Part shown: positions 1 to 7,953 of the stretch, in pieces
Layout of the letters: each line of letters starts with the position of its first letter
How positions within the stretch are numbered: position 1 is the first letter of the stretch
From: Candidatus Poribacteria bacterium
GTDB taxonomy: Bacteria > Poribacteria > WGA-4E > GCA-2687025
Assembly (NCBI GenBank): GCA_016866785.1
Contig: VGLH01000019.1
Location: 1-39,722, forward strand
Length of the DNA stretch: 39,722 nt
Reading direction: 5' to 3'
Program-made: the position numbers and the translations under genes
Notes under the pieces: generated by a model
Databases searched by the model: none
Told to the model about the DNA's origin: nothing
The model's input: the letters and a program-made list of their open reading frames with translations, nothing else

Positions 1-389
1 TACAAGGGAACCACGCGCGTGCATCTGGCGGGACGCTGGAAGCAGGGATGCAAGGAACCTCTTTGGGTTATCACGTCGTTGGAGCCGGAGAAGGGTCTCG
101 AACTCTACGAGAAGCGCATGAAGAGAAGCGCAGGAAGATCGAGGAGAGTTTCAAAGACCTGAAGTCGCTTCTGCACCTGGACAGACTGATGAACAGGAGC
201 CGGGGGCGGATGGAGAAGACGATCGCCTTGACGCTCATCGCCTACGCGTTGGCTACTTGGTGGGCGAAGCGGCGCGAGATGCTCTCTACGAGAAAAACAC
301 AGGAGTCCTACTCCCCGCTCTTCGTCCTCCTGAAACATCGGATCCCTCGCGCGCAAACGGATTCACGCTCGCCGTCGGATCGAGATTAG
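1..389 (+). pseudogene. IS4-like DDE transposase, 3' remnant, multiply frameshifted
   Basis: The window opens inside a transposase coding region. Frame 1 reads about 41 residues (bases 1-123, ending ...LELYEKRMK). The homologous reading then moves to frame 3 (from about 111, KIEESFKDLKSLL and MEKTIALTLIAYA), to frame 2 (from about 257, VGEAARDALYEK), and back to frame 3 (from about 290, YSPLFVLLKHRI), stopping at 387-389. The KIEESFKDLKS...MEKTIAL...YAIAYLVGEA pattern is the C-terminal end of IS4-type DDE transposases as I know them. The glutamate in KIEESF is the likely third member of the catalytic DDE triad. At least three frame changes in under 400 bases make this a dead copy unless the assembly is poor here. 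The upstream part lies outside the window, and I could not define an inverted terminal repeat. Confidence 0.7.
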
Positions 390-421
390 CCGTCATCGGA
401 TCCCTCGCGCGCACAAACGGA
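336..421. repeat. 26-bp direct repeat at the transposase 3' end
   Basis: Bases 336-361 and 394-421 are the same sequence (beginning CATCGGATCCCTCGCGCGC and ending AAACGGA), except for a CA dinucleotide inserted in the second copy. The first copy lies in the last codons of the transposase remnant and the second just past its stop. This looks like a local duplication formed as the element decayed. It could also be a relic of the element's terminal region. Confidence 0.75.
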
Positions 422-653
422 CGCAGAACATCCGTCGCGACGCCTATCAACGGTGGATACTCCTCATCGCGCCCACTGTCCCAACTTAGCGGAGCAGGTC
501 AGGCGAATTCCTTGACTACTCGCAACATGCCCGGCTATGCTTTGGCTTTCCTCACCTGCGGGAAGTCGACGAGCTGAGCCGCAGGCGTGTTCAAGGCGCG
601 ATGGATCGAACCGACTGGCGCGCCCACTCGTCGTAGAAACCCGAGGACGACCC

Positions 654-1562
654 ATGCATTTCCTCACACTGAGCGACTACACGCGGGACGAACTCGACGC
701 GATGATCGACCTGGCACTGGAGGTCAAGGGAGCGCCCGAACGCTACCGAACCGCCCTCCAGAACAAGGTGCTCGCACTCCTCTTCCTCAAGCATTCGACG
801 CGGACGCGCGTGTCGTTTGAGGCGGGCATGGCACAGCTCGGCGGGTCGTCCAGCTATCTCAGCCCTGACACGACCCAGTTGGGCAGAGGCGAGACCCTGT
901 CGGATACCGTGGGTTCCCTGTCGCGGTACGTCGACGCCATCGTCGCGAGGGTCTTCGAACCGGAGCAGCTTGCGGAGATCGCCTATTCCGCGAGCGTTCC
1001 CGTCATCAACGGGCTCACGAACTTCGACCACCCGTGTCAGGTGCTCAGCGATATCGTGTCGATCCTCGAACACAAGCGGCTGCTGAAGGGTCTGAACCTG
1101 ACCTTCATCGGCGCGGCGGATAACAACATCGTCAACTCGCTGCTCCACATCTGCCCGCACTTCGGTGTGAACCTGACGATCTCCGCACCGGCGGGCCAGA
1201 GCCCCAACGGAACCGTCGTCCACGCCGCCCAAGCTGTCGGGAAGACCACGGGCTCGACGATCGGTCTCAACTCCGACCCCGTCGCCGCCGTGCGGAAGGC
1301 CGACGTCATCTACACGGACGTCTGGTTCTCCATGCACGAGACGCCGACCGACGAGGGCTTGGCGCTTTACAAACCGTATCAGGTGAACGCCGACCTGATG
1401 AGCAAGGCTCCGGCGGAGGCGATCTTCATGCATTGCATGCCGGTGCATCGCGGCTGGGAAGCCACGGACGAAGTCGCAGACTCGCCTCAGTCGATCATCT
1501 TCGATCAGGCGGAGAATCGGCTCCACACGCAGAAGGCGATCCTGCTGACTCTCCTGCGCTGA
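654..1562 (+). CDS. argF: Ornithine carbamoyltransferase
   Basis: A 302-residue enzyme expected to make citrulline from ornithine and carbamoyl phosphate in cytosolic arginine biosynthesis. The carbamoyl-phosphate loop is STRTR (48-52) followed by VSFE. The second substrate motif DHPCQ is at 125-129, the ornithine-side DVWFSM at 222-227, and the catalytic-Cys motif HCMPVHRG at 260-267 (family consensus HCLPxxRG, so Leu and Ala are Met and Val here). Length matches the family at about 300. The ATG at 654 was chosen because GAGG sits at 643-646 and the homologous N-terminus (FLTLSDYT) begins there, although the frame is open further upstream. No other arginine genes are nearby. An ABC exporter starts 18 bases downstream. 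A catabolic or acetylornithine-type transcarbamylase cannot be excluded from sequence alone, but the Cys motif favours OTC. Confidence 0.93.
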   Translation: MHFLTLSDYTRDELDAMIDLALEVKGAPERYRTALQNKVLALLFLKHSTRTRVSFEAGMAQLGGSSSYLSPDTTQLGRGETLSDTVGSLSRYVDAIVARVFEPEQLAEIAYSASVPVINGLTNFDHPCQVLSDIVSILEHKRLLKGLNLTFIGAADNNIVNSLLHICPHFGVNLTISAPAGQSPNGTVVHAAQAVGKTTGSTIGLNSDPVAAVRKADVIYTDVWFSMHETPTDEGLALYKPYQVNADLMSKAPAEAIFMHCMPVHRGWEATDEVADSPQSIIFDQAENRLHTQKAILLTLLR

Positions 1563-1580
1563 GCGCGGAGGCGGGAACCG

Positions 1581-2759
1581 ATGCAAGCGCTCTTCCTCAG
1601 AGACATGGCATACCGTCGGCTGCGAGTGCTGCTGACGGTTCTCGGAATCGCCGTCCTGGCGACACTCATCCTGCTCTTCGGCGGAATCATGAACGGCCTG
1701 CGCTGGCAGGCGCGGCGATACGTCTCCTTCACAGGGGCGGACCTGTGGCTCTCGCGCGAGCGCTCCGGCGGCGTGTTCGTCGGGTTCACGCTGCTGAACC
1801 CGGAGTACATCGAGCCCGCCGTGCGGGGCAGCGCTGGGGGCCATCTCGACCCTGACAAAGACATCTCCCCCCTTATCTTCGCGCACGCCCGGCCGGTCAT
1901 CCGACGAAACGGGCTGGAACACGAGGTCAAGGCGGTCGTCGTCGGATACCGCCTGGGGAGGCTTGGGGGGCCCGCCGCCAAAGACCTGCTGCGCGGACGG
2001 CTCTTCGTGCCGAGCCCGGAAGTCTATTCGCCGGAGCAGCAGCCCCCGATGGAGGCGGTCGTCGACGAGTCCCTCGGCTTGGAGATCGGCGAGTCGCTCG
2101 ACATCGGCGGACACGAGATACAAGTCGTCGGGCTCGTGCGCAAGATGATGTTCGTCTTCGACACGCCGCTGGTCTTTGTCGACGTGCGCACGGCGCAGAA
2201 GGCGGTCCTCGCCGATGTCATCTATGTGAACACCTTCCTGGCGAAGCTGAAGCCCGACGAATCGCCGTCGGAAGTCGCCGCTGCACTTAACGACGCCAAC
2301 CGAGGCATCCGCACGACGCTCGCCGTCGAGACGGCGACCTCCGGGGAGACGATCGGCTCCATTCTCAAGAACTTCGTCGACGAACCGATGAAGGGCGTCC
2401 AGTTCCTGCGCGTGATGCTCTGGCTGGCAGCCGGCTTGATCGTCGGGATGATCACCTACGTCACGACGATGGAGAAGACGCAGGAGGTCGGGGTCATGAA
2501 AGCCATCGGCGCGACGAACCGCTACGTGTTCCGCCTGATTCTGAACCAGGTGGTGCTCATGTCGGTCGCAGGCGTGGTTCTGGGCGTCGTGCTCGCGTTG
2601 GCTGCCGTCCCGGCGTTCCCGATCTTCGTGCTGCTGAACCCGATCGAGGCGACGATCATCAGCCTGCTGAGCGTGCTCGTCTGCATCGGCGGTGGCGTCT
2701 TCGCGGCGCTGAGGGCTCTGCGGGTCGATCCGATGGTCGCCTTCCGCGGGGAGCTCTGA
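1581..2759 (+). CDS. FtsX/MacB-type ABC transporter permease (DevC-like)
   Basis: A 392-residue inner-membrane permease with the MacB/FtsX layout: one N-terminal transmembrane helix (about 14-36), a large extracytoplasmic domain (about 45-270), then three C-terminal helices (about 276-296, 319-345 and 357-376). The cytoplasmic coupling segment EKTQEVGVMKAIGATN (298-313) is the hallmark of this family. The C-terminus VDPMVAFRGEL is also typical. The gene lies one base before the start of its ATPase partner, so the two form a transporter. Such pairs work as mechanotransmission or lipoprotein/peptide export systems rather than simple pumps. The substrate cannot be told from sequence, and there is no adjacent membrane-fusion protein. 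Confidence 0.9.
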   Translation: MQALFLRDMAYRRLRVLLTVLGIAVLATLILLFGGIMNGLRWQARRYVSFTGADLWLSRERSGGVFVGFTLLNPEYIEPAVRGSAGGHLDPDKDISPLIFAHARPVIRRNGLEHEVKAVVVGYRLGRLGGPAAKDLLRGRLFVPSPEVYSPEQQPPMEAVVDESLGLEIGESLDIGGHEIQVVGLVRKMMFVFDTPLVFVDVRTAQKAVLADVIYVNTFLAKLKPDESPSEVAAALNDANRGIRTTLAVETATSGETIGSILKNFVDEPMKGVQFLRVMLWLAAGLIVGMITYVTTMEKTQEVGVMKAIGATNRYVFRLILNQVVLMSVAGVVLGVVLALAAVPAFPIFVLLNPIEATIISLLSVLVCIGGGVFAALRALRVDPMVAFRGEL

Positions 2760-2760
2760 C

Positions 2761-3459
2761 GTGGCGCACGTCCTCGAAGGGATTGAGCTGAGTCGCCATT
2801 TCGGCGAGGGAGACGCCCGCGTCGCCGCTGTCGATGGCGTGAGCGTCGCCTTCGACAAGGGCGAGCTCGTCATGGTCACCGGCGACAGCGGATGCGGCAA
2901 GACGACGCTCATCAGCATGCTCGGCGCGATCTTGACGCCCAGCGCCGGGACCGTCCTGATCGACGGCGTCGAGGTCGATTTCCGCGACCGGGATGCCCTG
3001 CCGCGCCTCCGCCAAGAGAAGATCGGCTTCGTCTTCCAGCTCTTCCACTTGATTCCCTATCTGACGGCAGCTGAGAACGTCATGCTGGCGCTCGATATCG
3101 CTGGCGTGCGCGGCTCCGAGGCGGAAAGACGCTCCCAGGAGCTGCTGACCCAGGTGGGACTGGGGCATCGGCTGGAGCACCGACCCTCGCAGCTCTCCGG
3201 CGGCGAGAAGCAGCGCGTCTCGTTCGCCCGGGCACTAGCGAACCGTCCCAGCGTCATCTTCGCCGATGAACCGACGGCGAACCTCGACAGCACGCAGTCG
3301 CAGAACCTCCTCGACCTCATCCGCGAACTCCGCGAGCAGCACGAGACGACCATCATCGTCGTCACGCACCATCTTTCGCTCCAGCAGGACGCCGACCGCG
3401 TGCTCCACATGCGCGACGGACGACTCGTCGATCCCGTCGCGGACTCTCCCAATCGCTAA
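2761..3459 (+). CDS. ABC transporter ATP-binding protein (LolD/MacB/DevA-type)
   Basis: A 232-residue ATPase with a full motif set: Walker A GDSGCGKTT (41-49, second Thr in place of the usual Ser), Q-loop within FVFQLF (90-95), signature LSGGEKQR (145-152), Walker B VIFADE (165-170) and the switch His in VTHH (H203). The start is the GTG at 2761, one base after the permease stop, giving tight translational coupling. The family energises FtsX-fold permeases. Together with the permease it forms a complete two-gene exporter or envelope-modifying ABC system. The signature and D-loop (ANLD) are intact, so I expect it to be active. Confidence 0.95.
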   Translation: MAHVLEGIELSRHFGEGDARVAAVDGVSVAFDKGELVMVTGDSGCGKTTLISMLGAILTPSAGTVLIDGVEVDFRDRDALPRLRQEKIGFVFQLFHLIPYLTAAENVMLALDIAGVRGSEAERRSQELLTQVGLGHRLEHRPSQLSGGEKQRVSFARALANRPSVIFADEPTANLDSTQSQNLLDLIRELREQHETTIIVVTHHLSLQQDADRVLHMRDGRLVDPVADSPNR

Positions 3460-3468
3460 GGAGCCCCT

Positions 3469-4233
3469 ATGCTCGCCATCGACCTGAGCGGCAGGCTTGC
3501 GCTCGTCACCGGCGCTTCCGGGCAACTCGGTCGCGTCATCGCCCGTACGCTCGCCACAGCGGGAGCTGATATCGCGGTTCATTACCTGACCAACCGCGAG
3601 CAGGCGGACACCGTATGCGCGGATATCCGCTCGTTGGGACGGCGCGCCGCCGCCGTACAGGCAGACGTCGGCGACCAGGAATCGGTGGAAGCAATGCAGC
3701 GGACCGTCGCGGAGCAACTCGGAGAGCCCGATATCGTCGTCTGCAACGCGGTTTCGCAGTACCGATGGACGACCGTCCTCGAACAGGAGGTCGCCGACTA
3801 CGAGAGCCAGTTCCGCTCGTGCGTCATGCAGAACGTCCTCATGGCGAAGGCGTTCGCGCCGGCGATGATTGCCAGAGGGTGGGGACGCTTCGTCGCCACG
3901 AGCACGGAATGCGCCATGCAGAACGCCCCGAACCAGTCCGCCTACGTCTCCGGAAAACGGGGCATGGACGGCGTTCTGAGGGTTCTGGCAAAGGAACTGG
4001 GACCCAACGGCATCACCGTGAACCAGGTCGCTCCCGGCTGGACGATCAGCGAGCGGCATCGCGCCTCCGGCACGGAGCGCAGCGAGTCCTACGAGCGCAA
4101 CGTGCCGCTGCGACGGCGCGGCGAGGACTTCGACATCGCCAACGCCGTGGCGTTCTTCGCGTCCGATCTGGCGGGGTTCATCACCGGCGTGTTCCTGCCG
4201 GTCAGCGGCGGAACCGTCATGCCCGCCATCTGA
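3469..4233 (+). CDS. Short-chain dehydrogenase/reductase (SDR)
   Basis: A 254-residue NAD(P)-dependent oxidoreductase of the classical SDR family. The cofactor motif TGASGQLG is at 14-21, and the CNA variant of NNAG at 92-94. The catalytic Tyr and Lys are Y159 and K163 (YVSGK). At the catalytic Ser position relative to Tyr stands T146, with S145 next to it; Thr here is less common but found in active SDRs. The C-terminal FITGVFLPVSGG is the usual SDR dimer edge. AAGGAG at 3458-3463 sets the ATG at 3469, nine bases after the ABC ATPase, so it is probably cotranscribed with the argF/ABC run. The substrate is unknown. FabG-like names are likely to be attached automatically, but nothing here points to fatty acid synthesis. 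Confidence 0.9.
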   Translation: MLAIDLSGRLALVTGASGQLGRVIARTLATAGADIAVHYLTNREQADTVCADIRSLGRRAAAVQADVGDQESVEAMQRTVAEQLGEPDIVVCNAVSQYRWTTVLEQEVADYESQFRSCVMQNVLMAKAFAPAMIARGWGRFVATSTECAMQNAPNQSAYVSGKRGMDGVLRVLAKELGPNGITVNQVAPGWTISERHRASGTERSESYERNVPLRRRGEDFDIANAVAFFASDLAGFITGVFLPVSGGTVMPAI

Positions 4234-4306
4234 CGGCGGCACGTGACACCGCCGCAGGCGTCGGCTACGAATCTGACGGGCGATGCCGAACCGTGGAGCC
4301 TCCCGC

Positions 4307-5452
4307 ATGGACCCACGCACACGCGTCTTAGCGGCTCTCGCTGGCAAGATGCCCGACCGCGTGCCGATCCACCACATCGGGTTTTCGAGCGCGGCGGCGT
4401 CCCTTGTGCTCGGACGCGAGGCGTACGTCGGCGGCGGAGTACAACAGTTCCGCGAGGCGACCGCGCTCTGGGAAGGCGAAGACGCCCATCGCGGTTTCCT
4501 CCACCGGTCTCTTGAAGACGCGTTCGACCTCGCGCAGGCGCTCCACCAAGACATACTGCGCCTTCGTTACTGGCGCATGCCCACCAAGCCCACCGCCCGA
4601 CTCAGCGAGACGACCTTCCTCTACGGCGATCAGGAGAGCGCCTGGCGCATCATGCGCTACGACCCCGACACGGAGCTCTACCAGGTCGTCGCCCGGCATC
4701 CGGTGGAGACGGCGCAGCCGTCGTTCGAGTCCATCGAAGCGATGATCGTGCGCCACGAAGAAGCGCTCGACCGCGCTGGCGATAGCATCGAGAGCTTCCC
4801 CGACATTGAGGAGCTCATCCGCACCTACGCGTCGTGCTATGTCGTGCGCGTCGAGGGCGGCTCGCTGGCGATTCCGTACGAACCGGTCTGGCTGGAGGCA
4901 GTTGTCGCACGCCCCGATCTGGTGGGCAGGTTCCTCGACGTGCAGATGCGGCACGGACTGCGGCGCATCGCGGGACTCGAACGGGCAGGCGTGCGCGTCG
5001 TGTTCGGGGGCGGGGATTTGGCGAGCTCGGCGGGGCCGTTCTATTCGCCCGAAGCGTTCCGGTCGCTGATGCTGCCGAGGCTCCAGCGCCTAACCGACGC
5101 CTGCCACCAGCGCGGCATGTACTACCTGTTCGGGACGGATGGGAATACCTGGGAGATCGCCGACGACCTGCTGGGCGCGTCAGGCGTCGATGGCTACTTC
5201 GAGATCGATCGAGCCGCTGGCATGGACATGAACCGACTGCGAGAGCGGTTCCCCGACCTGGTTCTCATCGGGAACGTCAGTTCCCTGACGCTCCATCGCG
5301 GCGGGCCCACCGACGTGGACGCCGAGACGCGCTCGTGCCTGGAGGCTGCGTCGGCGGGCAGGGCGATCGTCGGGGTGTCCAACTACGTTCTCAAGGGGAC
5401 CCCGCCCGTCAACCTTCGCGCTATGATGCGCGCGATCGAAAGTGCTCTCTGA
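4307..5452 (+). CDS. Uroporphyrinogen-decarboxylase-like (URO-D superfamily) protein 1
   Basis: A 381-residue TIM-barrel protein of the URO-D/methyltransferase superfamily, which covers haem-pathway URO-D and the MtaA/CmuA corrinoid methyltransferases. The recognisable stretches are an N-terminal TRVLAALAGKMPDRVP (5-20), a GGGDLAS...GPFYSPEAF block (234-251), GTDGNTW (276-282), and FPDLVLIGNVSS (315-326). It lacks the H-x-C zinc site of the methyltransferase branch: the equivalent stretch reads YLFGTDGN. It therefore probably binds no zinc and may act on another small substrate. I chose the ATG at 4307 because GGAG lies at 4295-4298 and family N-termini begin there; an in-frame ATG at 4283 lacks a Shine-Dalgarno. 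Two further superfamily members lie at 20212 and 21288. True haem-pathway function is unlikely. Confidence 0.85.
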   Translation: MDPRTRVLAALAGKMPDRVPIHHIGFSSAAASLVLGREAYVGGGVQQFREATALWEGEDAHRGFLHRSLEDAFDLAQALHQDILRLRYWRMPTKPTARLSETTFLYGDQESAWRIMRYDPDTELYQVVARHPVETAQPSFESIEAMIVRHEEALDRAGDSIESFPDIEELIRTYASCYVVRVEGGSLAIPYEPVWLEAVVARPDLVGRFLDVQMRHGLRRIAGLERAGVRVVFGGGDLASSAGPFYSPEAFRSLMLPRLQRLTDACHQRGMYYLFGTDGNTWEIADDLLGASGVDGYFEIDRAAGMDMNRLRERFPDLVLIGNVSSLTLHRGGPTDVDAETRSCLEAASAGRAIVGVSNYVLKGTPPVNLRAMMRAIESAL

Positions 5453-5469
5453 CGGGCCCGGGCACAAGA

Positions 5470-5491
5470 GATGGCGGGTCGCCCCGCCATC
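5470..5491. terminator. Bidirectional hairpin between converging genes
   Basis: A perfect 9-bp stem (GATGGCGGG at 5470-5478 with CCCGCCATC at 5483-5491) and a 4-base loop sit between the converging URO-D-like gene and the barrel gene. It lacks a strong U-tract on either strand, so it is a likely but not certain terminator. Confidence 0.6.
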
Positions 5492-5511
5492 CCTCGTCCT
5501 CTCCTAATCGC

Positions 5512-6834
5512 CTAGAACACGAAACGCACGTTCCCCGACAGCCAGTCGGCTTCGAGGTCCCCGTAATAGGCGACGCCCACTTCGAGAACTGCCAGCCGCA
5601 CGGTCGCCCCTGCCGTGAGGAACCCCTGGTTGTTGCCGATCCTGCCCGTGACGCGGAACGGACTCCGTGGGAACAGCGTCGCCTCCGCGCCGAGATGGAG
5701 CTTGTCGGCAATCGTGCGGTTGCGGAAATCGACGAGGAAGTCGTCTCCTGCGCCGTTGCTGAGGCTCGCCGCGACGAGGACATCCAACAGCGCGTTGTCC
5801 ATCTTCAGGAACTGCAGCGGGCGTCCCGCGACGGCGATCGTGCGCGTGGCGGGGAACTTCTCGTCGCCCAGCTTGGACGCCAGGTTCCGAAGGACGAGGG
5901 CTGTCGTCAGGTAGTCCGTGTGGTCCACCTGGAACCCCGCGTCGATCCCGAAGCCCGTCTCCTTGGTCGTGTTCCCTTCGAGGAAGTCCAGCGCGTCGGC
6001 GAACGAGTCGATCGACCCATCGTCGAGCATGGACGTATCGAAATGCTCGGCGCGAAACGCCTCCGGGTCGAGCATATCGATGATCGCGAAGCGATCGTTC
6101 ATGTACCGCCGCGAGATGATGCGGTAGGAGAGCCCGCATCTGGCTCTGTCGATGAGAGGCAGGTCCGGCAGGTCCATCTCGCCGGCGACCGCCGCGCGCA
6201 CGGTCAGGATGTCCGCCGCCGCCTGGAGCACGATGTCGTCGTCGAGCACGTCCAGCACGGGAGAGCCCCAGCGCAGCCCCGCGCGCTCCATCCGGGCCCC
6301 GACTAGCACCTGATTCGACACAGACGCCCCACCGACCAGCCGGATGCCGGCGACGTCGGGTAATGGCAGGACGACGGAGGCGACGGGAACGTGCGCAACG
6401 CCTTTCAGGTTCTCCGCCCGGATGCGCTCCAGCCGATCTACGATGACTTGGGCTTCCGGCGTCGTCAGCACGTTTGCCGGATCGCCTTCCGCCTTGCCGA
6501 CGAGCGCATCGATGTCTCTCGTCAAGTCCTCGAACTCGGCGGCTTCTTCGGCCAGGTCGCGCGTTGCCCTGCCCTGCATGAACAGGTCTAAGCTGAACCG
6601 TCGGAAGTGGGCGATCCCCGCCGGATTGTATTCGAACGCGCTGGAGTCGTTGGCGACGGCTTCGTACGCCTCGCCCATGCCCATCGCGCGGATGCCCCGG
6701 TTCAGGAGCGTCGGAGCCTTCGCGTCGCCGGACGCGCCGACGGGCCCGATCACGAACACGGCGAGCACGGCGAGAACGCCGGCGCATCGGGACGCAGAGG
6801 AGCGCATGGCGGTTCGGTGGCGTCTTCGATCCAT
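5512..6834 (-). CDS. Outer-membrane beta-barrel protein (PorV/TraF/FadL-like N-terminus)
   Basis: A 440-residue secreted protein. A signal peptide with a hydrophobic core (about 18-32) ends near GASGDA. It is followed by the NRGIRAMGMGEAY (45-57) and AFEYNPAGIA (66-75) signature shared by PorV, TraF-like and FadL-like barrels. Alternating hydrophobic strands run to the C-terminus, which ends in Phe (VRFVF), the usual signal for barrel insertion. The ATG at 6834 is preceded by AAGGGG about nine bases upstream; a later in-frame ATG at 6807 lacks one. The gene follows its lipoprotein neighbour by 15 bases, so the two probably form an outer-membrane pair. What it transports or anchors cannot be told. 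Confidence 0.8.
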   Translation of the reverse strand: MDRRRHRTAMRSSASRCAGVLAVLAVFVIGPVGASGDAKAPTLLNRGIRAMGMGEAYEAVANDSSAFEYNPAGIAHFRRFSLDLFMQGRATRDLAEEAAEFEDLTRDIDALVGKAEGDPANVLTTPEAQVIVDRLERIRAENLKGVAHVPVASVVLPLPDVAGIRLVGGASVSNQVLVGARMERAGLRWGSPVLDVLDDDIVLQAAADILTVRAAVAGEMDLPDLPLIDRARCGLSYRIISRRYMNDRFAIIDMLDPEAFRAEHFDTSMLDDGSIDSFADALDFLEGNTTKETGFGIDAGFQVDHTDYLTTALVLRNLASKLGDEKFPATRTIAVAGRPLQFLKMDNALLDVLVAASLSNGAGDDFLVDFRNRTIADKLHLGAEATLFPRSPFRVTGRIGNNQGFLTAGATVRLAVLEVGVAYYGDLEADWLSGNVRFVF

Positions 6835-6849
6835 CGCGGGTGTCCCCTT

Positions 6850-7746
6850 CTACTGCACGATGTTCAACAGCTCCGCGGGGAGCGCCTCAAGCGTGAATCC
6901 CCAACTCTCGACCTCGCGCAGGATTTCGGCGGCGAGCTGCTCGTTGACGGTCGTATCCAGGTCGTCGAGCGCATTCTTGAGCTGTGGCGAGATTTCGTTC
7001 GCCAGGAGCACCGCCTGAGCCACATGGTAGATGGCGCTTCGTCGGAACACAGTGGGATCCAAGTCGGGAGTCAGCCCTCCGACGTTGATCTTGCCGCCCG
7101 TCAGAAGCGCGACGGCGTCCAACACCGCCTGCCGCTGCTCCGGTCCGAACAAGGCGATCACCTCATCCGGACTCATGCCTTGGATGTCCACGAGCAGTTG
7201 GAACTCGTACACCTTGCCCGACACCAGGTCTCTCGGATAGGCGATCTGGAAGAGGTCCTCTCCCGCTTGCTGCAGCCGCGATACGGCGTCCAGCGCGTAG
7301 AGATAGCCCAAGTACAGATGCACCAGCGCTTGATCGCTCGTGGACAGTCCCAAGTCCTTGAGCTGCGCAGGCGACGCGGGCACGTTGCGCTCGAGCGCCA
7401 TCAGCTCCAGCGGGTCGAGCGACACTTCCATGGCGTCGAAGACGTTGTAGAACTCGGTGATCGCCACTTCCAGGTTGTCCTGCGTCTCCGGCTTCGCCAG
7501 CTCGTCTGGATCGGGCAGGACTTCGCGCAGCGAATCGAGTTCCGACACGTTCTCGAACGAAATCTCGATGTTGGCAGCCTTGAGAGCGGCTTCGGCGGCA
7601 GCGAGGGCTCGGTTCGCCTCTTGCACGGCTGCCGGCAGGTCCTCCTCGCGCATCTCGTCCCGACTCGAGCATCCGAACGGCATCGCGATCAAGACGCCTA
7701 GCAGCAGGCCGCTCGCCAACCTGCCGACGGCGCGCCAACGGTTCAT
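6850..7746 (-). CDS. Predicted lipoprotein partner of the barrel protein
   Basis: A 298-residue protein with a charged N-terminus, a hydrophobic segment (about 9-22) and a cysteine at 26 (MPFGC) followed by SSRDE. This is a lipobox-like site, though Pro at -3 is not standard. The rest is strongly helical, with Ala/Glu/Leu-rich stretches and no known catalytic motif, suggesting a helical-repeat (TPR-like) accessory protein. AAGAAGGG lies directly before the ATG. It is transcribed ahead of the beta-barrel gene with a 15-base gap, so I infer a periplasmic or outer-membrane-leaflet partner of that barrel. I do not recognise the family. Confidence 0.7.
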   Translation of the reverse strand: MNRWRAVGRLASGLLLGVLIAMPFGCSSRDEMREEDLPAAVQEANRALAAAEAALKAANIEISFENVSELDSLREVLPDPDELAKPETQDNLEVAITEFYNVFDAMEVSLDPLELMALERNVPASPAQLKDLGLSTSDQALVHLYLGYLYALDAVSRLQQAGEDLFQIAYPRDLVSGKVYEFQLLVDIQGMSPDEVIALFGPEQRQAVLDAVALLTGGKINVGGLTPDLDPTVFRRSAIYHVAQAVLLANEISPQLKNALDDLDTTVNEQLAAEILREVESWGFTLEALPAELLNIVQ

Positions 7747-7758
7747 GACCTATCCCTT

Positions 7759-7794
7759 CTTGAGTCGTCTCTTGAGTCGTCTCTTGAGTCGTCG
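7759..7794. repeat. Three tandem 12-bp repeats in the lipoprotein leader
   Basis: CTTGAGTCGTCT occurs three times head to tail (7759-7770, 7771-7782, 7783-7794, last base G in the third copy), 13 bases before the start of the lipoprotein gene on its 5' side. The ribosome-binding purines abut the array. It could tune the leader by copy-number change or be a protein-binding array. Confidence 0.9.
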
Positions 7795-7873
7795 CAAGAC
7801 CTGTGGCGGTGACGCCACTTGGTCTCGCAGTGATCGAGGGTCTCGGATGTGCGGCAGTCCGGACCGGACCCGA

Positions 7874-7906
7874 CAAGAAAACGGCGAAGCGGCAGTACCA
7901 CTTCGC
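7874..7906 (-). terminator. Rho-independent terminator after the M23 peptidase gene
   Basis: On the minus strand a 9-bp stem (GCGAAGTGG with CCGCTTCGC, one G-U pair; bases 7906-7884) with a five-base loop is followed by CGTTTTCTTGT. Position and U-rich tail fit termination of the SDR/DUF4091/M23 run. It also separates that run from the lipoprotein/barrel pair. Confidence 0.8.
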
Positions 7907-7953
7907 GCGATATCCTGATTCAGTATGGTGAAACGCATTGACGAGCGCTGGGT

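Noticed and set aside
591-2918. A 775-codon open frame on the minus strand opposite argF and the ABC genes
   Set aside because: It is the complement of well-supported genes in GC-rich DNA, has Arg/Asp/His-biased composition and no recognisable motif.
4834-6306. A 490-codon plus-strand frame spanning URO-D protein 1 and the barrel gene
   Set aside because: It crosses two convergent real genes and a terminator hairpin and has an Arg-rich shadow composition.
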